Part shown: positions 26,363-35,220 of the stretch, piece after piece
Position numbering within the stretch: position 1 is the first letter of the stretch
How the letters are laid out: the number at the start of each line of letters is the position of its first letter
Assembly: GCF_003264365.1 (NCBI RefSeq)
Contig: NZ_PYAK01000016.1
Span: 56,446 to 120,445, forward strand
Direction of reading: 5' to 3'
From: Micromonospora noduli
GTDB lineage: Bacteria > Actinomycetota > Actinomycetes > Mycobacteriales > Micromonosporaceae
DNA length: 64,000 nt
Notes under the pieces: model-generated
Database searches by the model: none
What the model saw: only the letters and a program-made list of their open reading frames with translations
What the model was told of the DNA's origin: nothing
Position numbers and translations under genes: made by a program

Positions 26363-27562
26363 ATGACGGTCCGGACGACGCGGCGGGCGTTCCTCTCCGC
26401 CGCCACGATGATGGCCGCGGCGCTGGCCGCCACGGCCTGTGGCAGCCCGCAGGACACCGCCACCGGCGGCGGCGACAGTGCCGCGCCGGTCAAGGTCGGC
26501 CTGGTGTACTCCCAGTCGGGAGCCCTGGCCAGCTATGGAAAGCAGTACATCGAGGGGTTCAAGGCGGGGTTGGACTTCGCCACCCAGGGCACCGGCAAGG
26601 TCGGTGACCGGAAGATCGAGCTGACCGAGGTCGACGACGCGGGCGACCCGGCCAAGGCGGTCTCCGCGGCGAAGGACCTGATCGGCAAGGGCACGAAGAT
26701 CATTGCTGGCTCCACCGCCTCTGGTGTGGCGCTCCAGGTGGCGCCGATCGCGGCGCAGAACAAGGTGCTGTTCATCTCCGGCCCGGCCGCCACGGACGCG
26801 GTGACCGGCGCGAACAAGTACACCTTCCGCTCCGGTCGGCAGTCCTACCAGGATGTGGTGACCGCCAAGTCGTTCATCGGGGACCCCACCGGCAAGAAGG
26901 TAGTGGTCTTCGCCCAGGACGGTGCGTTCGGTGACGCCAACGAGGCGGCCGTCAAGGCCGTCATCGGCAGTGCGGGCGCGACAGTGAGCAGCGTGCGGGC
27001 CCCGGCCAGTGCCACCGAGTTCACCCCGTTCGCCAGCCAGATCAAGGCCGCCAAGCCGGACCTGCTCTTCGTGGCGTGGGCGGGCACTACCGCCCCGGCC
27101 ATGTGGCAGACCCTCGACCAGCAGGGCGTTCTCTCGTCCACCACTGTCGTCACCGGCCTGGACATCCGCGCCTCGTGGCCGACCTTCGGTGCTGCCGGCG
27201 CGAAGATCTCCTTCCTGTCGCACTACTTCGACGGTGCCAGCGACACCGAGGCCAGCAAGGCGCTGAAGGCCAAGGTCAACACCATTGACCTGTTCCACCC
27301 GGACGGCTTCGCCGCCGCGCAGATGGTGGTCCGGGCCGCGCAGGAGGGTGGGGACGACGTCGACAAGATGGTCACCGCCCTGGAGGGCTGGAGCTTCGAC
27401 GGGGTCAAGGGCAAGATGACCATCCGGGCCGCCGACCACGCGCTGCTCCAGCCGATGTTCCAGGCCAAGCTGACCGGCAGCGGCACTGCGTTCACCGCTA
27501 CCGCGCAGAAGAGCCTCACCGGTGACGAGACCGCGCCGCCGGCCGTGGCCATGAAGGGCTGA
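26363..27562 (+). CDS. livK: Branched-chain-amino-acid-type ABC transporter substrate-binding lipoprotein
   Basis: 399 aa, periplasmic-binding-protein type I (LivK/LivJ-like). The N-terminus has a twin-arginine-like TTRRAFLSAA and lipobox ATACG, so it is exported and lipid-anchored. VKVGLVYSQSGALASYGKQYIEGFKAGLDF and AAQNKVLFISGPAATDAVTG are typical. GGAG lies six nt before the ATG. It is the first of five tightly packed genes making a full HAAT-family importer. The substrate could be an amino acid, urea or aromatic compound; the sequence does not decide. Confidence 0.92.
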   Translation: MTVRTTRRAFLSAATMMAAALAATACGSPQDTATGGGDSAAPVKVGLVYSQSGALASYGKQYIEGFKAGLDFATQGTGKVGDRKIELTEVDDAGDPAKAVSAAKDLIGKGTKIIAGSTASGVALQVAPIAAQNKVLFISGPAATDAVTGANKYTFRSGRQSYQDVVTAKSFIGDPTGKKVVVFAQDGAFGDANEAAVKAVIGSAGATVSSVRAPASATEFTPFASQIKAAKPDLLFVAWAGTTAPAMWQTLDQQGVLSSTTVVTGLDIRASWPTFGAAGAKISFLSHYFDGASDTEASKALKAKVNTIDLFHPDGFAAAQMVVRAAQEGGDDVDKMVTALEGWSFDGVKGKMTIRAADHALLQPMFQAKLTGSGTAFTATAQKSLTGDETAPPAVAMKG

Positions 27563-27564
27563 CC

Positions 27565-28308
27565 ATGCTCGCCACCCGCGGTCTGACCTGGCGGATCGGT
27601 GAGGTCGCCATCGTCGACAGCGTCTACCTCGATCTGGCGCCCGGGGAGTTCCTGGGCGTCATCGGGCCCAACGGCGCCGGTAAGACCTCACTGTTCAACC
27701 TGATCACCGGTCTGCGCCGGGCCACCGAGGGCCGGATCGTTCTGGACGGGCAGGACATTGGCGCGCTTCCGCCGCACCGGCGGGCCCGCCTCGGTCTGGG
27801 CCGTACCTTCCAGGCGTCCTCGGTCTTCGGCTCGCTCAGCGTGCGGGAGAACGTCCGGCTCGCCGTGCAGGCGCACCGCGGGGGCTCGATGGCGCTGTGG
27901 CGGCGGGCGGCGGCCGACCGGGAGGTCGCCGCCGCCGCCGACGCGGCGCTCGACCGGGTCGGCCTCGCCCACCGGGGTACGGCCCTCGCCGGCACCCTGG
28001 CCCACGGCGAGAAGCGCAAACTGGAGATCGCCCTGCTGCTCGCCGGTGAACCGCGGGTGATGCTGCTGGACGAGCCGATGGCCGGGGTCAGCGCCGAGGA
28101 CGTGCCGGAGCTGGTCGCCGTCATCAAGTCGTTGACCGGCGACAGCGGCCGGGCGGTGCTGATGGTCGAGCACCACATGGACGTCATCCTGGAACTGGCC
28201 GACCGCATCGCCGTCATGCACCACGGCGCGCTGCTGGCCTGCGACACCCCGGAGACGGTGATGGCCAACCCCACAGTGCAAGAGGCCTACCTGGGGGAGT
28301 CGCTCTGA
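27565..28308 (+). CDS. livG: Branched-chain-type ABC transporter ATP-binding protein 1
   Basis: 247 aa. Walker A GPNGAGKTS, LAHGEKRKLEIALLLAG in place of the usual signature, and Walker B VMLLDEPMAGV. The AHGEKR signature and GLGRTFQ stretch are typical of LivG. It powers uptake together with the second ATPase. It starts 2 nt after livK stops and its stop overlaps the next start by one base. Confidence 0.94.
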   Translation: MLATRGLTWRIGEVAIVDSVYLDLAPGEFLGVIGPNGAGKTSLFNLITGLRRATEGRIVLDGQDIGALPPHRRARLGLGRTFQASSVFGSLSVRENVRLAVQAHRGGSMALWRRAAADREVAAAADAALDRVGLAHRGTALAGTLAHGEKRKLEIALLLAGEPRVMLLDEPMAGVSAEDVPELVAVIKSLTGDSGRAVLMVEHHMDVILELADRIAVMHHGALLACDTPETVMANPTVQEAYLGESL

Positions 28309-29087
28309 TGGAACCGATCCTCAGTGTGGAGGAGCTGTCGGTCCGGATCTCCGGGCTGCACATCCTCCAGGGGGTGTCCTTCACTGTCGCCCCGACCGGT
28401 GTGACAGTCCTGCTCGGTCGCAACGGTGTCGGCAAGACCACCACGCTGCGCGCGATCGTCGGCCTCACCCCGCCCGCCGGGGAGGTCCGCGGCACCATCC
28501 GGATGGGCGCGCAGAGCCTGCTGGCCCGGCCGACGCACCGGCTGGTCCGCGGTGGGCTCGGCTACGTGCCCGAGGACCGCTGCGTGTTCGCCGGGCTCAC
28601 CGTCGCGGAGAACCTGCGGCTCGCCGAGCGGCGGGGCACCACCCCGGCGTACGACAAGGTCTTCGCGCTCTTTCCGGAGCTGGACCGGCGCGGACGGCAA
28701 CGGGCCGGTTCGCTCTCCGGCGGGCAGCAGCAGATGCTCGCCATCGGTCGGGTGCTGCTCAACGACAACCGGCTGCTGCTCGTCGACGAGCCGACCAAGG
28801 GGTTGGCGCCGAAGGTGGTGACCGAGGTGGCCGAGGTGTTGGAACGGGTCGCGGAGTCGGTGCCGGTGCTGCTGGTCGAGCAGAACCTGGCCGTCGTACG
28901 CCGACTGGCCCGCGACGCGGTCGTGCTGGCAGCCGGCAAGGTGGCCTGGACCGGCGACGCCCACGAGTTGCTGTTGGAGACCGCGTTGACGAAGTCGCTG
29001 CTCGGTGTCGGCTCGGCGGAGGTGGCCACGCCGAGCGCGAGGAGTGAGCTTGCGAGCCCCGCAGCCGCGAGGGAGGACCAGCTCTGA
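28308..29087 (+). CDS. livF: Branched-chain-type ABC transporter ATP-binding protein 2
   Basis: 259 aa. Walker A GRNGVGKTT, GYVPEDRCVFAGLTVAENL, signature LSGGQQQ, Walker B LLLVDEPTKGLAPKVV: a LivF ATPase. The last 20 or so residues (TPSARSELASPAAAREDQ) look like a translated intergenic repeat and are not part of the fold. That DNA segment also carries the GGGAGGA that serves the next gene. Both ends overlap neighbours by one base (TGATG). Confidence 0.94.
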   Translation: MEPILSVEELSVRISGLHILQGVSFTVAPTGVTVLLGRNGVGKTTTLRAIVGLTPPAGEVRGTIRMGAQSLLARPTHRLVRGGLGYVPEDRCVFAGLTVAENLRLAERRGTTPAYDKVFALFPELDRRGRQRAGSLSGGQQQMLAIGRVLLNDNRLLLVDEPTKGLAPKVVTEVAEVLERVAESVPVLLVEQNLAVVRRLARDAVVLAAGKVAWTGDAHELLLETALTKSLLGVGSAEVATPSARSELASPAAAREDQL

Positions 29088-29977
29088 TGGGCACCGTGAT
29101 CCTGTTGGCGTTGACCGGGCTCGGTCTGGCCGCGCTGTACTTCCTGGTCGCCTCCGGCCTGTCCCTGGTCTTCGGCCTGGCCGACGTGCTCAACTTCGCG
29201 CACGGGCTGTTCCTCGGCGTCGGCGCGTACGGCACCTGGTGGGCGGCGGGCAACCTGCCGGGCGCCGGCCCGGACGGGTTCGGCTTCGTGTTGGCTGTCG
29301 CCTTCGGGGTGGCCGCCGGCACGCTGGTCGCGATCCTGGTCGAGCTGGTGCTGATCCGCCCGCTGTACTCCCGCACCATCGAACAGGTGCTGGTCACCGT
29401 CGGGCTGTCGCTGGCCGGGGTGGCGTTGCTCCAGGCCACCTGGGGTGCGGACGCCCGGCCGTTCCCGCGTCCGGACTGGACCCGGCAGGTGACCGGGATC
29501 TTCGGCGCGCAGGTGCCGAACGGTGGCCTGCTGCTGATCATCGCGGCGGTGCTGGTGCTCGGCGCGATCCTGGCGTTCCTGCGGTGGACCCGGTACGGCC
29601 TGGTGATCCGGGCCGGGGTGGAGAACCGGGAGATGGTGACCGCGCTGGGCATCGACGTCCGCAAGGCGTTCACGCTGGTCTTCGCGATCGGTGGGGCGGC
29701 CGCCGCGCTCGCCGGCGCGCTCGGCGGGGTCTACTTCGGCACCGTCTCGCCCGGGCAGGGCGGCTCGCTGCTGATCTTCGCGTTCATCGTGGTGGTGATC
29801 GGCGGAATGGGCTCGGTGGTCGGCTCCGCGTACGCGGCGGTCGTGGTCGGGCTGGTGCAGCAGTTCGTCAACTACTACGGCACGTCCGGGCTGGGCGACA
29901 TCTGCGTGGTCGGGCTGCTGGCTGTGGTGCTGCTGCTGCGCCCGCAGGGCATCGCCGGAAAGGTGGCAACGGCATGA
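29087..29977 (+). CDS. livH: Branched-chain-type ABC transporter permease 1
   Basis: 296 aa with about eight membrane helices. VFGLADVLNFAHGLFLGVGAYGTW is the typical LivH N-terminal segment, and IVVVIGGMGSVVGSAYAAVVVGL is the permease loop near the C-terminus. It forms the translocation path with the next gene, which it overlaps by ATGA. Confidence 0.94.
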   Translation: MGTVILLALTGLGLAALYFLVASGLSLVFGLADVLNFAHGLFLGVGAYGTWWAAGNLPGAGPDGFGFVLAVAFGVAAGTLVAILVELVLIRPLYSRTIEQVLVTVGLSLAGVALLQATWGADARPFPRPDWTRQVTGIFGAQVPNGGLLLIIAAVLVLGAILAFLRWTRYGLVIRAGVENREMVTALGIDVRKAFTLVFAIGGAAAALAGALGGVYFGTVSPGQGGSLLIFAFIVVVIGGMGSVVGSAYAAVVVGLVQQFVNYYGTSGLGDICVVGLLAVVLLLRPQGIAGKVATA

Positions 29978-31083
29978 CGGTGATCGACGCGCCTCGCGCA
30001 CAGGTGCCCGACGAACTGAGCCCGCAGCGGGGGCGGTGGCACCGGGTCCGCCCGTTCCTGCCGCTGGTCGCACTGGTCGTGCTGGCGATCCTGCCGTACT
30101 CGACGATCTCCCTGCCGGGGATCTTCGAGGGGCCGGTCAACTCACCCGGCACCCTGCAACTGCTCGCCATCTGCCTGATCTTCGGCGGGCTGGCGGCCGG
30201 GTACGACCTGCTCTTCGGCCGGACCGGGATGCTCTCCTTCGGGCACGCGCTGTACTTCGCCGCCGGTGTCTACGGCACCGACATCCTGGTCACCCGGGCG
30301 GGTCTGCCGCTGTGGCAGGCGGCGCTGCTGACCGTCACCGGCGGCACCATCCTCGCCGCGCTGCTCGGCGCGGTGGCGCTGCGGACGGTGGGCATCGCGT
30401 TCGCCATGGTCACGCTGGCCTTCGCCCAGGTGGGCGCGATCCTGGTGGCCCGGGACTTCGGCGGGCTCACCGGTGGCGAGGAGGGCCTGCCGCTGGACGT
30501 GTCGGGGCTGCCCGCCGGGCTGGTGGGGGTGACCAACACGGTCAACCTCTACTGGTTGGCGCTGGCGTACCTGACCCTGGTGGTCTTCGTGGTGCACCGG
30601 GTGAGCGGGTCACCGACCGGTCGGGTGCTCGCCGGGCTGCGCGACGACGAGCGGCGGATCGGTGTGCTCGGGTTGGACCCGTACCGCTACAAGCTGGTGG
30701 CGTTCACCCTGGCCGGCGGCTTGGCGTCGGCGGGCGGGGTGGTCTACGTCCTGATCGTCGGCGGCGCCTCACCGCACATCACGTCCTCCGAGCTGACCCT
30801 GTCGCTGCTGGTCATGGTGGTGCTCGGCGGGCCGGGCACCCGGTGGGGTCCGGTGCTCGGTGGTGTCCTCTACATGTACCTGGATCACCGGCTCACCGCC
30901 TTCGGCACGAGTGACGCGGTGGACAACCTGCCGGCCGTCCTCAGCCGTCCGCTGAGCCAGCCGCTGTTCGTCCTGGGCACGGTCTTCATCCTGGCCGTCT
31001 ACTTCTTCCCCGGAGGCCTGACCAGCCTGGCCCCCCGCCTGACCCACCTGACCCGAGCCCTCCGCCCCCCACGACGCCGCTGA
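29974..31083 (+). CDS. livM: Branched-chain-type ABC transporter permease 2
   Basis: 369 aa with about nine membrane helices and a soluble N-terminus. GYDLLFGRTGMLSFGHALYFAAGVYG and LLVMVVLGGPGTRWGPVLGG are LivM hallmarks. ATG at 29974 overlaps the livH stop by 4 nt; longer upstream frames lie inside livH and are excluded. It is the last gene of the five-gene operon and is followed by a long perfect palindrome that may end transcription. Confidence 0.94.
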   Translation: MTVIDAPRAQVPDELSPQRGRWHRVRPFLPLVALVVLAILPYSTISLPGIFEGPVNSPGTLQLLAICLIFGGLAAGYDLLFGRTGMLSFGHALYFAAGVYGTDILVTRAGLPLWQAALLTVTGGTILAALLGAVALRTVGIAFAMVTLAFAQVGAILVARDFGGLTGGEEGLPLDVSGLPAGLVGVTNTVNLYWLALAYLTLVVFVVHRVSGSPTGRVLAGLRDDERRIGVLGLDPYRYKLVAFTLAGGLASAGGVVYVLIVGGASPHITSSELTLSLLVMVVLGGPGTRWGPVLGGVLYMYLDHRLTAFGTSDAVDNLPAVLSRPLSQPLFVLGTVFILAVYFFPGGLTSLAPRLTHLTRALRPPRRR

Positions 31084-31087
31084 CCGC

Positions 31088-31147
31088 GTTGATCAAGAGG
31101 TTTGCGTCGGAATCCGGCCGAATGATGACGCAAACCTCTTGATCAAC
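31088..31147. repeat. Perfect 21-bp intergenic palindrome of the GTTGATCA type
   Basis: The left arm (31088-31108) begins GTTGATCAAGAGG and pairs perfectly with the right arm (31127-31147) across an 18-nt loop. It shares its GTTGATCA end and following A-G-x-x-T-T pattern with the palindrome at 34,472. It can act as a terminator after livM and belongs to a repeat family. Confidence 0.85.
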
Positions 31148-31182
31148 AGGGGGATGACGGACGGCGCTGGTAGAAATGCCGG

Positions 31183-33315
31183 GTGGAGACAGCAGAGCGG
31201 GCAGCGGTACGGGAACGGGCCGAGGCGGTGCTGCGCCGGCTGGCCGGTGACCACGCCCGGCTGCGCGAGGATCAGTGGCGCGCCATTGAGGCGCTGGTCG
31301 TCGACCGGCGGCGGGTGCTCTGCGTCCAGCGCACCGGTTGGGGCAAGTCGGCTGTTTACTTCGTGGCCACCGCACTGCTCCGGGACCGCGAGCAGGGCCA
31401 CCAGGCCGGGCCGACCGTCATCGTCTCGCCGCTGCTGGCGTTGATGCGCAACCAGGTCGAGGCCGCCGCGCGGGCCGGCATCCGGGCCCGCACGATCAAC
31501 TCGGCGAACCTCGACGAGTGGGACGAGATCACCGCCGAGATCCAGACCGGCGCGGTGGACGTGCTGCTGATCAGCCCGGAACGCCTCAACAACCCGGATT
31601 TCCGCGACGGCGTCCTGCCGAAGTTGGCCGCCACCACCGGCCTGCTGGTGGTCGACGAGGCGCACTGCGTCTCCGACTGGGGGCACGACTTCCGACCGGA
31701 CTACCGGCGGCTGCGGACGTTCCTCGCCGAGCTGCCCGAGCGCACCCCTGTGCTGGCGACCACCGCCACCGCCAACGCCCGGGTCACCCAGGATGTCGCC
31801 GAGCAGCTGGGCGATGCCCTCATCCTGCGCGGCACCCTGGACCGCGAGTCGCTGCGCCTCGGGGTGCTCGACCTGCCCAGCCCGGCGCACCGGCTGGCCT
31901 GGCTCGCCGACCACCTGGACCAGCTGCCCGGCTCGGGCATCGTCTACACGCTGACCGTGGCGGCAGCGGGGGAGACGGCCGAGTTCCTGCGCTCCCGGGG
32001 CTACCCGGTCGCCTCGTACAGCGGGCAGTCCGACGACGCCGACCGCCGGGCCGCCGAACAGGACCTGCTCGACAACAAGATCAAGGCATTGGTCGCCACC
32101 AGCGCCCTCGGCATGGGCTTCGACAAGCCCGACCTGGGCTTCGTCGTCCACCTCGGCGCGCCACCCTCGCCGATCGCGTACTACCAGCAGGTCGGCCGCG
32201 CGGGCCGCGCCGTCGAGCACGCCGAGGTGCTGCTGCTGCCCGGCGTCGAGGACGCCGCGATCTGGCGTTACTTCGCCTCGCTCGCGTTCCCACCGGAGCA
32301 GCAGGTCCGGGCCGTGCTGGCCGCCCTGCACACCGACCGCCCGCTCTCCACCCAGGCGCTCGAACCCCTCGTCGACCTGCGCCGGGCCCGGTTGGAGCTG
32401 ATGCTCAAGGTGCTCGACGTGGACGGCGCGGTCCGCCGGGTGCGCGGTGGTTGGCTCGCCACCGGCGAGCCGTGGGTCTACGACGAGGCCCGGTTGCGCC
32501 GCGTCGCCGAGGCGCGCACCGTCGAGCAACAGGCCATGCGGGAGTACGCGACGACGTCCGACTGCCGGATGCGGTATCTACGGGAACGCCTGGACGACAC
32601 CGAGGCGGCTGACTGCGGCCGATGCGACAGGTGCGCCGACCCACTCTTCGCCGCAGACGTGTCGACGGCCGCGCTCGCCGCCGCGCAGACCTTCCTGGGT
32701 CGACCCGGCGTGGAGATCGCGCCGAAGAAGCTCTGGCCGACCGGGCTCGACGCGGTGGGCGTACCCCTCAAGGGCCGGATCGCCCCCGCGGACCAGGCGC
32801 TGCCGGGTCGGGCCGTCGGGCGCCTCTCCGACCTGGGCTGGGGTGGCCGGCTGCGTGCTCTCGTCGGCCCGGAAGCGCCCGACGCGCCGGTGCCCGACGA
32901 CGTCGCCGGCGCGGTCGTGGAGGTGCTGAAGGCGTGGGCGCACGGCGACGCCCCGTGGCCCCGTCGGCCGGTGGCGGTGGTCGCTGTCGGTTCCCGGCGG
33001 CGGCCCCGGCTGCTCGGCTCGCTGGCGGAGCGGATCGCCACAGTGGGCCGGCTGCCGCTGCTCGGCGAGGTCACCGCGGCCGGCCCCGACGGCCCGGCCG
33101 GGCCGCGCGGCAACAGCGCCCAACGGGTACGCGCGCTGCACGACGCCTTCACAGTGCCGACCGACCTGGCCGACGCCCTGGCCGGGCTGGACGGCCCGGT
33201 GCTGCTCGTCGACGACCTGATCGACTCGGGCTGGACGATGACGCTGGTGGCCCGGGCCCTACGCCGTGCCGGCGCGACCGACGTGCTCCCGCTCGCCCTC
33301 GCCGTGGCCGGCTGA
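31183..33315 (+). CDS. rqlH: RecQ-like DNA helicase with C-terminal phosphoribosyltransferase-like domain (RqlH type)
   Basis: 710 aa. Helicase motifs: QRTGWGKSAVYF (I), LVVDEAHCVSDWGHDFRP (II), LATTATA (III), ALGMGFDKPDLGFVVH (V), YYQQVGRAGR (VI). A tetracysteine zinc module follows (about 460-490; CRMRY, CGRCDRC). The last 170 residues end in GPVLLVDDLIDSGWTMTLVARAL, a PRPP-binding loop of phosphoribosyltransferases. This is the layout of mycobacterial RqlH, a 3'-5' translocase and helicase in DNA repair; usual length is about 700 aa. The GTG start follows the GTTGATCA palindrome by 35 bp. Confidence 0.9.
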   Translation: METAERAAVRERAEAVLRRLAGDHARLREDQWRAIEALVVDRRRVLCVQRTGWGKSAVYFVATALLRDREQGHQAGPTVIVSPLLALMRNQVEAAARAGIRARTINSANLDEWDEITAEIQTGAVDVLLISPERLNNPDFRDGVLPKLAATTGLLVVDEAHCVSDWGHDFRPDYRRLRTFLAELPERTPVLATTATANARVTQDVAEQLGDALILRGTLDRESLRLGVLDLPSPAHRLAWLADHLDQLPGSGIVYTLTVAAAGETAEFLRSRGYPVASYSGQSDDADRRAAEQDLLDNKIKALVATSALGMGFDKPDLGFVVHLGAPPSPIAYYQQVGRAGRAVEHAEVLLLPGVEDAAIWRYFASLAFPPEQQVRAVLAALHTDRPLSTQALEPLVDLRRARLELMLKVLDVDGAVRRVRGGWLATGEPWVYDEARLRRVAEARTVEQQAMREYATTSDCRMRYLRERLDDTEAADCGRCDRCADPLFAADVSTAALAAAQTFLGRPGVEIAPKKLWPTGLDAVGVPLKGRIAPADQALPGRAVGRLSDLGWGGRLRALVGPEAPDAPVPDDVAGAVVEVLKAWAHGDAPWPRRPVAVVAVGSRRRPRLLGSLAERIATVGRLPLLGEVTAAGPDGPAGPRGNSAQRVRALHDAFTVPTDLADALAGLDGPVLLVDDLIDSGWTMTLVARALRRAGATDVLPLALAVAG

Positions 33316-33428
33316 CCCGCTGCCGTCCGGTTGGGTGGGAAAGTTCCCGGGCGGTGTGGAATGCGACCGTCGCCACGCTGTCCGGGCGTCGGCCTGACGC
33401 GGCCGGACGCGGCGGTACCGTGGGCGGC

Positions 33429-33524
33429 ATGACCGACCAGCAGCCCGTCCGCCGCGCGTGCGCCGGCACGGACCCGACCGCCGACGGCGAGGCCGGTCAG
33501 GCGCTGGGCGTCGGTCGTGACTGA
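33429..33524 (+). CDS. Possible 31-aa leader peptide
   Basis: A short frame beginning ATG ACC GAC CAG that overlaps the next gene by 8 nt. The next gene begins with nearly the same codons (GTG ACT GAC CAG). No good ribosome-binding site is seen. It could be a translated leader coupled to the next gene, or chance. Confidence 0.25.
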   Translation: MTDQQPVRRACAGTDPTADGEAGQALGVGRD

Positions 33525-34443
33525 CCAGGGCCCCGCCGAGCCGGACCGGAGCACTATCAGGCTGGCGCTGGTGGTCGGCGGGCTGGTGCTGGCGGTGCTG
33601 CTCGGCTTCGGGCTCGGCCGGCTGAACGACAACGGTGCCGTCACCGGCAGCCCGTCGTTGGCCGCCGAGCACACCGACCCACCGGGCGTCGCGCCGCACA
33701 ACCACGGCAGTGCCACCACCACCGATCAGGGCGCGGCCACCGAGCCGGGCGGTCTGGCGGTCAGCTCGGCCGGGTTCACAGTGGTGCCCCTGGCCACCGA
33801 GTTCGCGGCGGGTCGCCCCGGTCAGCTCCGCTTCCAGGTGCGCGACGCGCAGCGCCGGCCGGTGACCCGGTTCGCCATCGTGCACGACAAGCCGATGCAC
33901 CTCATCGTCGTCCGGCGGGACCTGACCGGTTACCAGCATCTGCACCCGACCATGGCGGCGGACGGCACCTGGTCGGTGCCGTTGACCCTCGCACAGCCCG
34001 GCCTCTGGCGCGCGTACGCCGATTTCACAGTGGTCGCCGACAACGGCGCCCAGACCGCGGTCACCCTCGGCACGGACCTGGTAGCACCCGGCGACTATCG
34101 GCCCCGTCCACTGCCGGGGCCGACCACCTCGACGACCGTGGACGGCTTCACCGTCGGCTACGAGGGCACGCCGCAGGTCGGGGCGACAGTGCCGCTGACC
34201 TTCCGGGTCGACGGTGCTGGCGGCGCAGCCCCGCTGGAGCGCTATCTCGGGGCGTACGGGCACCTGGTGGCGTTGCGCGAGGGCGACCTCGGCTACCTGC
34301 ACGTGCACCCGGAAACCGAGTTGGTGGACGGTCAGATCAGGTTCTGGTTGACCACCCCCGGCCCGGGCCGCTACCGCCTCTACCTCGACTTCCAGGTGAA
34401 CGCCGAAGTCCGAACCGCCGAATTCACCCTGACCGTCCCCTAG
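33517..34443 (+). CDS. Membrane-anchored His-rich extracytoplasmic protein
   Basis: 308 aa. One N-terminal membrane helix (about 14-36, LALVVGGLVLAVLLGFGLG), then a low-complexity His/Thr spacer and two beta-rich halves. The first contains FAIVHDKPMHLIVVRRDLTGYQHLHPT, the second YGHLVALREGDLGYLHVHPE. The His and Met pattern suggests metal binding, perhaps copper, and similar proteins occur in actinomycete metal loci; this is inference. It converges with an XRE gene, a perfect palindrome lying between. Confidence 0.75.
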   Translation: MTDQGPAEPDRSTIRLALVVGGLVLAVLLGFGLGRLNDNGAVTGSPSLAAEHTDPPGVAPHNHGSATTTDQGAATEPGGLAVSSAGFTVVPLATEFAAGRPGQLRFQVRDAQRRPVTRFAIVHDKPMHLIVVRRDLTGYQHLHPTMAADGTWSVPLTLAQPGLWRAYADFTVVADNGAQTAVTLGTDLVAPGDYRPRPLPGPTTSTTVDGFTVGYEGTPQVGATVPLTFRVDGAGGAAPLERYLGAYGHLVALREGDLGYLHVHPETELVDGQIRFWLTTPGPGRYRLYLDFQVNAEVRTAEFTLTVP

Positions 34444-34471
34444 GCGCACCGGCCCTCCGCCACCTTCCTTG

Positions 34472-34534
34472 CGTTGATCATGAAGTTATTGCCACTCGCC
34501 GCGGCGTGTCTTGGCAATAACTTCATGATCAACG
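34472..34534. repeat. Perfect 23-bp intergenic palindrome of the GTTGATCA type
   Basis: Left arm 34472-34494 (starts CGTTGATCATGAAGTTATT), loop of 17 nt, right arm 34512-34534, all 23 bp paired. It lies between convergent genes and could stop transcription from both sides. Arms are AT-rich against a very GC-rich background. Confidence 0.88.
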
Positions 34535-34556
34535 GGAGCGGAGCGGGGGCGGGGAT

Positions 34557-34973
34557 TTAGCCGGCTCGGCGGATGGGGCGGCGGGCCAGGTAGCGGAGCA
34601 GGTCGCGGATGTGGTGCTTCTCCTCGGCGGGGACCGTGGGGTCGGCCAGCCGGTCCAGGATGGCCCGGACGTCGGCCTCGACCGGGCCGTCGTCGTGGCG
34701 GCGGCGGGGCACGGGGCCGGCGTCGGGCAGCCCGAGCGCGCGGAACGCGGCGGCGACCGGCAGATCCAGCGCGGCGCAGAAGCCGCGCACCTTGGCCAAC
34801 TCGGGATAGTCCTGCCAGTCACCGGCCAGCCAGCGGAAGACGGTGGAGCGACCCACGCCCGTGTGCGAGGCAAGATCAGTCACGGTCCAGCCACGTTCGT
34901 CGCGAGCGTCATCGATGGCGCGCCGGACGAAGCGGGCGAAGGCCATCTGCGGTGATACGTCGGCGGATCCCAT
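34557..34973 (-). CDS. XRE-type helix-turn-helix regulator
   Basis: 138 aa. RGWTVTDLASHTGVGRSTVFRWLAGDWQDYPEL is a Cro/C1-type helix-turn-helix; AALDLPVAAAFRALGLPD and a C-terminal EEKHHIRDLLRYLARRP follow. The ATG at 34973 is chosen; a longer frame upstream is Ser/Cys rich and unlike the family. It is divergent from a two-helix membrane protein gene 247 bp away and may regulate it. Confidence 0.82.
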   Translation of the reverse strand: MGSADVSPQMAFARFVRRAIDDARDERGWTVTDLASHTGVGRSTVFRWLAGDWQDYPELAKVRGFCAALDLPVAAAFRALGLPDAGPVPRRRHDDGPVEADVRAILDRLADPTVPAEEKHHIRDLLRYLARRPIRRAG

Positions 34974-35220
34974 CCCTGTGTGTCTTCCCCTCCCACCGGA
35001 GCACCGGGACGATGCGCCTTCCGAGGGTAGTACGCCAGGAGCCGGAAACAATTGACTGACCGCACAAACTGTCCCGTGGACGAGACTTTCTCCGGAAGCG
35101 TGTGTGCAGAACGAAAATTGCATCGAGCGATCTTCATCGTTCTTCTACTAGGCTCGGTGCCCGTCCCGACATCGCGTCTGTCGCCTGCCGCCTCCGACCG
35201 GACCACCGCCGAGGAGCACC

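Noticed and set aside
29005..29973. Upstream extension of livM
   Set aside because: It lies wholly inside livH in another frame; the ATGA overlap at 29974 is the normal start.
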